Shown here piece by piece: positions 15,929 through 18,875 of a stretch of 18,875 nt of DNA. Position 1 is the stretch's first letter. Each line of letters starts with the position of its first letter. The translations under genes and the position numbers were made by a program. Source of the DNA: Deltaproteobacteria bacterium (GTDB taxonomy: Bacteria > Desulfobacterota > DSM-4660 > Desulfatiglandales > HGW-15). A model generated the notes under the pieces. It worked only from the letters and a program-made list of their open reading frames with translations, made no database searches and was not told the origin of the DNA. The stretch is from assembly GCA_030671095.1 (NCBI GenBank), contig DAOVAK010000009.1, positions 1 through 18,875 of the forward strand. The letters are read 5' to 3'.

Positions 15929-17014
15929 ATGAAGAAAGGTCATTCACACAAGAAAAATGAGCTTAGGCTTGTGGCCTGGGAAATGACCAGAAGTTGCAAT
16001 CTGAACTGCGTCCACTGCCGGGCTGCCGCGGAAAGAGGACCTTATCCCGGAGAATTGGACACGGAAAAGTGCCTTGAGATACTGGACCAGATTGCACAGG
16101 TGGGTCAGCCCATAGTCATCCTTACGGGTGGTGAACCCCTCTTGAGAAAGGATGTCTTTGAGTTGGCGCAACACGGAACGCTGCTGGGCCTGCGCATGGT
16201 GATGGCCACCAACGGGACGCTGGTCACGCCAGAGATCGCTGAGAGAATGAAGTCTTCTGGTATTAAGCGGGTGAGCGTTTCCATTGATGGGGCAAGCGCC
16301 GAGGAACATGATCAATTCCGGAAGGTGCCAGGGGCCTTTGATGCTTCCCTTCAGAGTATTGATTGGCTGAAGAAGGAGGGCATAGAGTTTCAGATCAATA
16401 CGACCGTGACGAGACATAATGTCCACCAGGTCCGGGACATTTTGGATCTGGCGGTCAAACTGGGTGCCGTGGCACATCACATCTTCCTGTTGGTTCCCAC
16501 GGGGCGTGCGAAGGACATGGTCAACCAGGAGATTGACGCCCTGGAATATGAAAAACTACTGCGCTGGTTCTATGACATGAGAGATCAGGTTCCCCTCCAT
16601 CTCAAGGCCACCTGTGCGCCTCATTATTACAGAATCCTCCGTCAAGAGGCTCACGCAAGGGGAGAAAAGGTCGACTTTGATACCTATGGTCTCGATGCGG
16701 TCACCCGCGGTTGCTTGGGCGGGACCTCCTTCTGCTTCATCTCCCATGACGGGATCGTTCAGCCGTGCGGCTACTTAGAATTGAATTGCGGAGACCTGAA
16801 GAAGTCATCCTTCGGGGAAGTGTGGCGAGATTCTCAGATCTTCAAGCGACTGAGAGATTTCTCAGCGTATGATGGAAAATGTGGCCGATGTGAATATCTG
16901 AAGTTCTGTGGCGGGTGTCGTGCGAGGGCCTATGAAAGTACGGGGGACTACATGGCCGAAGAACCCTTATGCATATATCAACCATCGAAGAAACTTAGGG
17001 CCGCAGGTGAGTAG
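15929..17014 (+). CDS. ahbD: Heme synthase AhbD (radical SAM, Fe-coproporphyrin III decarboxylase)
   Basis: Radical SAM protein of 361 residues. AhbD oxidatively decarboxylates two propionates of Fe-coproporphyrin III to vinyl groups, giving heme b without oxygen. The radical SAM cysteines are C23, C27 and C30 (TRSCNLNCVHC), followed by GGEP. A SPASM-type C-terminus carries the cysteines for a second cluster (RGCLGGTSFC, QPCGYLELNC, KCGRCEYLKFCGGC, and a final PLC). The opening RLVAWEMTRSCNLNCVHCRA matches AhbD rather than AhbC. ATG 15929 is chosen. A TTG at 15917 is in frame and would add four residues; neither has a convincing ribosome binding site. The gene follows hemB by 65 bases and is probably co-transcribed. 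The related enzymes NirJ and PqqE are less likely, given hemB, ahbC and ahbA/B beside it. Confidence 0.88.
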   Translation: MKKGHSHKKNELRLVAWEMTRSCNLNCVHCRAAAERGPYPGELDTEKCLEILDQIAQVGQPIVILTGGEPLLRKDVFELAQHGTLLGLRMVMATNGTLVTPEIAERMKSSGIKRVSVSIDGASAEEHDQFRKVPGAFDASLQSIDWLKKEGIEFQINTTVTRHNVHQVRDILDLAVKLGAVAHHIFLLVPTGRAKDMVNQEIDALEYEKLLRWFYDMRDQVPLHLKATCAPHYYRILRQEAHARGEKVDFDTYGLDAVTRGCLGGTSFCFISHDGIVQPCGYLELNCGDLKKSSFGEVWRDSQIFKRLRDFSAYDGKCGRCEYLKFCGGCRARAYESTGDYMAEEPLCIYQPSKKLRAAGE

Positions 17015-17074
17015 AGGAGACTCAGAGAACAACAGAAGTGAAAGCCAGCGAAAGTCGATAAGTGTCCAAAGTGA

Positions 17075-17175
17075 CCTGCCCGCCAATGCCTGCTAGCACG
17101 GAATGCTTCGATTGGGTTAAGCAGTGAGGAACTGATCAAGCAGATGGAGCAAAACAGGTGGCTATGGCATGCGGG
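17075..17175 (+). repeat. ~102-base dispersed element, copy B
   Basis: Second copy, inverted relative to 14742-14843: it begins CCTGCCCGCC, has AGCAGTGAG at the same offset, and ends GGCTATGGCATGCGGG. The interior is diverged. It is flanked by degenerate CTAAAGTG-like sequences (CCAAAGTGA on the left, TCTTAAGGG on the right). The 235-base gap between ahbD and the next gene contains this element and the following array, and no other gene that I see. Confidence 0.55.
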
Positions 17176-17200
17176 TCTTAAGGGCCTTTAGTTTCCCCTT

Positions 17201-17236
17201 AACTTTAGTCACTTTAGTCACTTTAGCTCACTTAAA
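17201..17236. repeat. 9-base ACTTTAGTC tandem array ahead of the siroheme decarboxylase gene
   Basis: Successive units ACTTTAGTC, ACTTTAGTC, ACTTTAGCTC and a final ACTT occupy 17202-17233, ending against AAAGGG, the only ribosome-binding-site-like sequence before the ATG at 17250. The same arrangement, repeat units then AAAGG, precedes hemB. Confidence 0.65.
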
Positions 17237-17249
17237 GGGATAGACACCT

Positions 17250-17696
17250 ATGGATGATCTGGACAGAGCCATAGTCAACGAGATCCAGTCCGATTTCCCC
17301 ATTACACCCCGTCCATACCATGAACTGGGGAAGCGCTTTCAACTCTCCGAAGCTGAGGTTCTTGAGCGACTCAAGGGGCTTAAGGCAGAAGGTGTCGTAA
17401 GGAGGATTGGCGGGAATTTCAATTCAAAGCGTCTCAACTTTACGAGTACCCTTTGCGCTGCCAAAGTACCGAAAGGAAAGATGGATAGATTTGTTGAGGT
17501 GGTTAACGGTTATCCGGGCGTCACCCACAACTACTTAAGGAATCACGATTACAATGTGTGGTTCACATTTATTGCCCAGAATGAGCTTCTCATAGATAAG
17601 GCGCTGGAGGAGATATCTAGCGCAACGGGGGTCACTGAAATTATCAATCTGCCTGCAGTCAAGCAGTTTAAGATAAAAGTGGATTTTGAAGTCTAG
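17250..17696 (+). CDS. ahbA/ahbB: Siroheme decarboxylase subunit (AhbA/AhbB type, Lrp/AsnC-like fold)
   Basis: Protein of 148 residues with an Lrp/AsnC-like helix-turn-helix (about 1-55) and a ligand-binding domain. The VTHNYLRNHDYNVWFTF segment around residues 90-107 is typical of AhbA/AhbB, which form a heterodimer that removes two acetate carboxyls from siroheme to give 12,18-didecarboxysiroheme. RRIGGNFNSKRL is also a family hallmark. Its location behind ahbC-hemB-ahbD supports this over an Lrp-type regulator. I lean to the AhbA subunit but cannot separate AhbA from AhbB with confidence, and only one of the pair is in the window. Automatic pipelines often call such genes Lrp-family regulators. 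A weak AAAGGG lies 12 bases before the ATG. Confidence 0.85.
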   Translation: MDDLDRAIVNEIQSDFPITPRPYHELGKRFQLSEAEVLERLKGLKAEGVVRRIGGNFNSKRLNFTSTLCAAKVPKGKMDRFVEVVNGYPGVTHNYLRNHDYNVWFTFIAQNELLIDKALEEISSATGVTEIINLPAVKQFKIKVDFEV

Positions 17697-17701
17697 TGTT
17701 C

Positions 17702-17980
17702 CTATTCCTCGATTTTATTCAATAAAATTTCCAGTTCTTCCTCGGTCAACCTTCCCGCTTCAACGAGCAGATCACCGATCCCATCTTCCCGAAGTTCGTC
17801 GATGGAAAGAATGGATTTGTTCGTTTTTCCTTTGGTGCTAAAGAGGGTATAATTTAACGTCAACCTTGATTTTTTCAGTAATTTTATCGTGTTTTCTACG
17901 AAAATAAAGTGATAGCTCAACAGGGAATAAATCACGGCCCCCACAATCACCCATATCAACAACTTTTTTCGAAACTTCAT
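17702..17980 (-). CDS. Small single-pass membrane protein of unknown function
   Basis: Product of 92 residues with a basic start (MKFRKK), one hydrophobic segment at about 7-28, then a short basic stretch and an acidic C-terminus. The C-terminal GIGDLLVEAGRLTEEELEILL resembles the start of the N-terminal domain of GspE/PilB secretion ATPases (LGELLVEAG-type), but that is only a short motif. It is probably anchored in the inner membrane with the tail in the cytoplasm or periplasm. The gene is AT-rich relative to its neighbours. A perfect palindrome GAGAAATTTCTC (17983-17994) sits directly before the ATG where a ribosome binding site would be. It lies 29 bases downstream of the tRNA-Arg on the same strand, so it may share that transcript. 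It ends 5 bases from the convergent siroheme decarboxylase gene. Confidence 0.55.
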   Translation of the reverse strand: MKFRKKLLIWVIVGAVIYSLLSYHFIFVENTIKLLKKSRLTLNYTLFSTKGKTNKSILSIDELREDGIGDLLVEAGRLTEEELEILLNKIEE

Positions 17981-18009
17981 GTGAGAAATTTCTCGTTTAT
18001 GTCATACAG

Positions 18010-18086
18010 TGGAGGGCGATGCGGGACTTGAACCCGCGACCTCTGGTTCCGGAGACCAACGCTCTATCCAACTGAGCTAATCGCCC
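18010..18086 (-). tRNA. tRNA-Arg (anticodon CCG)
   Basis: The 77-base cloverleaf is complete: acceptor GGGCGAT/ATCGCCC, D arm GCTC/GAGC with A20 in the loop GGATA, anticodon stem TTGGT/ACCAG around the loop CTCCGGA (anticodon CCG), a 5-base variable loop, T arm GCGGG/CCCGC with TTCAAGT, and an encoded CCA end. CCG reads CGG arginine codons. The discriminator base 73 is U rather than the usual A or G. Confidence 0.95.
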
Positions 18087-18095
18087 ATGCCTTAA

Positions 18096-18124
18096 TTTTT
18101 ACCATTATTTTCTTTCACGGTCAA
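18096..18124 (-). promoter_or_regulatory. Promoter of tRNA-Arg
   Basis: On the minus strand TTGACC (18124-18119) and TAAAAA (18101-18096) are 17 bases apart. Transcription would start near 18089, giving a leader of only a few bases before the tRNA 5' end at 18086. Confidence 0.55.
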
Positions 18125-18332
18125 TATGGAACAGCTTCAGCCAGAGACTGTTAGATGTAAATCAACCCATCCAAACTTTTTCACATGTCGGGTGATAGAT
18201 CCCATATGAGTCTGGGAATAGAGACGCCATTGGCTTGATTTTTTATATATTTTATGCGATTGAGAGCTATTCTATTTCGATTAATATATGTTAGATCTAA
18301 TTAAGCTTATTTAATAATAACTTTAAAAAGTC

Positions 18333-18361
18333 TTGACAGTAACAGGTATTTCTGTTAAAAA
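18333..18361 (+). promoter_or_regulatory. Promoter of the acidic protein gene
   Basis: Perfect TTGACA (18333-18338), a 17-base spacer and TAAAAA (18356-18361). Upstream, from about 18238 to 18330, the sequence is markedly AT-rich and may act as an UP element. The rest of the 18125-18332 gap shows no gene. Confidence 0.6.
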
Positions 18362-18416
18362 TTTGAAAAATAGTTTAAAGCAATAAAATAGAACTCAAAG
18401 ATACGGGTGGTGTATC

Positions 18417-18875
18417 ATGATAGATAAAACGGACGAAATTTCCGACAAGGAGATTACCGAAGAGGATCTACTCGATTTCGAGCTGGACGATCTTTCTCCA
18501 GAAGAGCTGGGTGAGGATTCAGGATCTGGAGAGTCGGATGACGACATATTGGAGCTGGTCGATCTCGTAGAAGAAGGGAAGAGAGATAAGCTGAAAGACT
18601 CCTTCGAAGGGGAAATAGCGGATCTGATGAAGGAGGAGGAAGACGTGACGGCTCCGACGACGAAAATATCTGATCTGGAGGAGATATTGGATGAAGGAGA
18701 GCGTCCTGAGGAGGCTGAAACGGAGTTGGATTTGTCAGATATTTCCTTGACGGATCTGGCTGCGGAAGCGGAGGCTCAGCCTGGCGAGACGCTTGGCGAA
18801 GAAGAAATAGCGGAAGCCCCTGTTGAGGAAGGGATGGGAGAACTGCCTACCGCTGCCATTGAAATGGATTTTAAC
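18417..18875 (+). CDS. N-terminal part of a highly acidic protein of unknown function
   Basis: An ATG at 18417 opens 153 codons that continue past the right edge of the window. The peptide is extremely rich in Glu and Asp and nearly free of aromatic residues and cysteine. It contains loosely repeated acidic-hydrophobic units such as DLLDFELDDLS, DDDILELVDLVEEG, ISDLEEILDEG and ELDLSDISLTDLA, about 30-50 residues apart. Such a segment is likely disordered. No signal peptide or membrane segment is in view. It could be the linker-like N-terminus of a longer protein. GGGTGG lies a few bases upstream of the ATG as a weak ribosome binding site, behind a good promoter. Function not recognised. Confidence 0.7.
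   Translation, partial: MIDKTDEISDKEITEEDLLDFELDDLSPEELGEDSGSGESDDDILELVDLVEEGKRDKLKDSFEGEIADLMKEEEDVTAPTTKISDLEEILDEGERPEEAETELDLSDISLTDLAAEAEAQPGETLGEEEIAEAPVEEGMGELPTAAIEMDFN

Noticed and set aside
14586..17236. CRISPR array
   Set aside because: Units are 8-10 bases with almost no spacers, far from the 24-40 base repeats with unique spacers of CRISPR, and no cas genes are near.
17250..17696. Lrp/AsnC-family transcription regulator
   Set aside because: The fold fits, but the HNYLRNHDYNVWFTF region and the ahbC-hemB-ahbD neighbours point to a siroheme decarboxylase subunit.
17719..17735. ATTTTAT/ATAAAAT inverted repeat as a terminator between the convergent genes
   Set aside because: It lies within the coding part of the small membrane protein, is all A/T, and lacks a GC stem.

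Overview
This window looks like chromosomal DNA from an anaerobic bacterium, most likely a Desulfobacterota (sulfate-reducer type) lineage. The reasoning rests on gene content: a nickel CO dehydrogenase with its ferredoxin and a flavin oxidoreductase, an acyl-CoA dehydrogenase, and the siroheme-dependent (ahb) heme pathway with its two radical SAM enzymes and an Lrp-like decarboxylase. No rRNA or marker gene in the window allows a firmer placement.

Layout. 1-139 (-) is the N-terminal end of an unidentified gene, possibly a PLP-dependent decarboxylase. 367-1560 (+) is an M24 peptidase-family protein. A strong promoter-like sequence and a terminator-like hairpin (1578-1716) precede a three-gene CO oxidation operon: FAD/NAD(P) oxidoreductase (1742-2977), CooF-type four-cluster ferredoxin (3012-3623) and CooS (3648-5543). 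It closes with a strong bidirectional terminator (5568-5600) that also serves a convergent acyl-CoA dehydrogenase (5683-6837, -). Between 6880 and 7174 lies a multi-hairpin repeat, directly followed by an hsp20 gene that has lost its N-terminal third. purQ and purL (7464-11311, -) overlap by 4 bases and share a promoter region with a divergent ClpX-like AAA+ ATPase (11512-13320, +). That ATPase carries an unusual C-terminal extension.

13398-17696 (+) is the heme locus: ahbC, hemB, ahbD and one ahbA/ahbB-type siroheme decarboxylase subunit. Its two larger intergenic regions contain CACTTTAG-type arrays and two inverted copies of a ~102-base dispersed element. A small single-pass membrane protein (17702-17980, -), tRNA-Arg(CCG) (18010-18086, -) and the start of a very acidic protein (18417-18875, +) end the window.

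Functionally, CooS would oxidise CO, CooF would carry the electrons, and the flavoprotein would probably pass them to NAD(P)+. HemB makes porphobilinogen for the tetrapyrrole pathway; AhbA/B, AhbC and AhbD turn siroheme into heme b without oxygen. The most unusual items are the AAA+ ATPase with what looks like a duplicated small domain, the ~102-base paired elements, the multi-hairpin repeat that abuts the broken hsp20, the CX2C D-cluster motif in CooS, and a possible transcription attenuator ahead of the CO operon.
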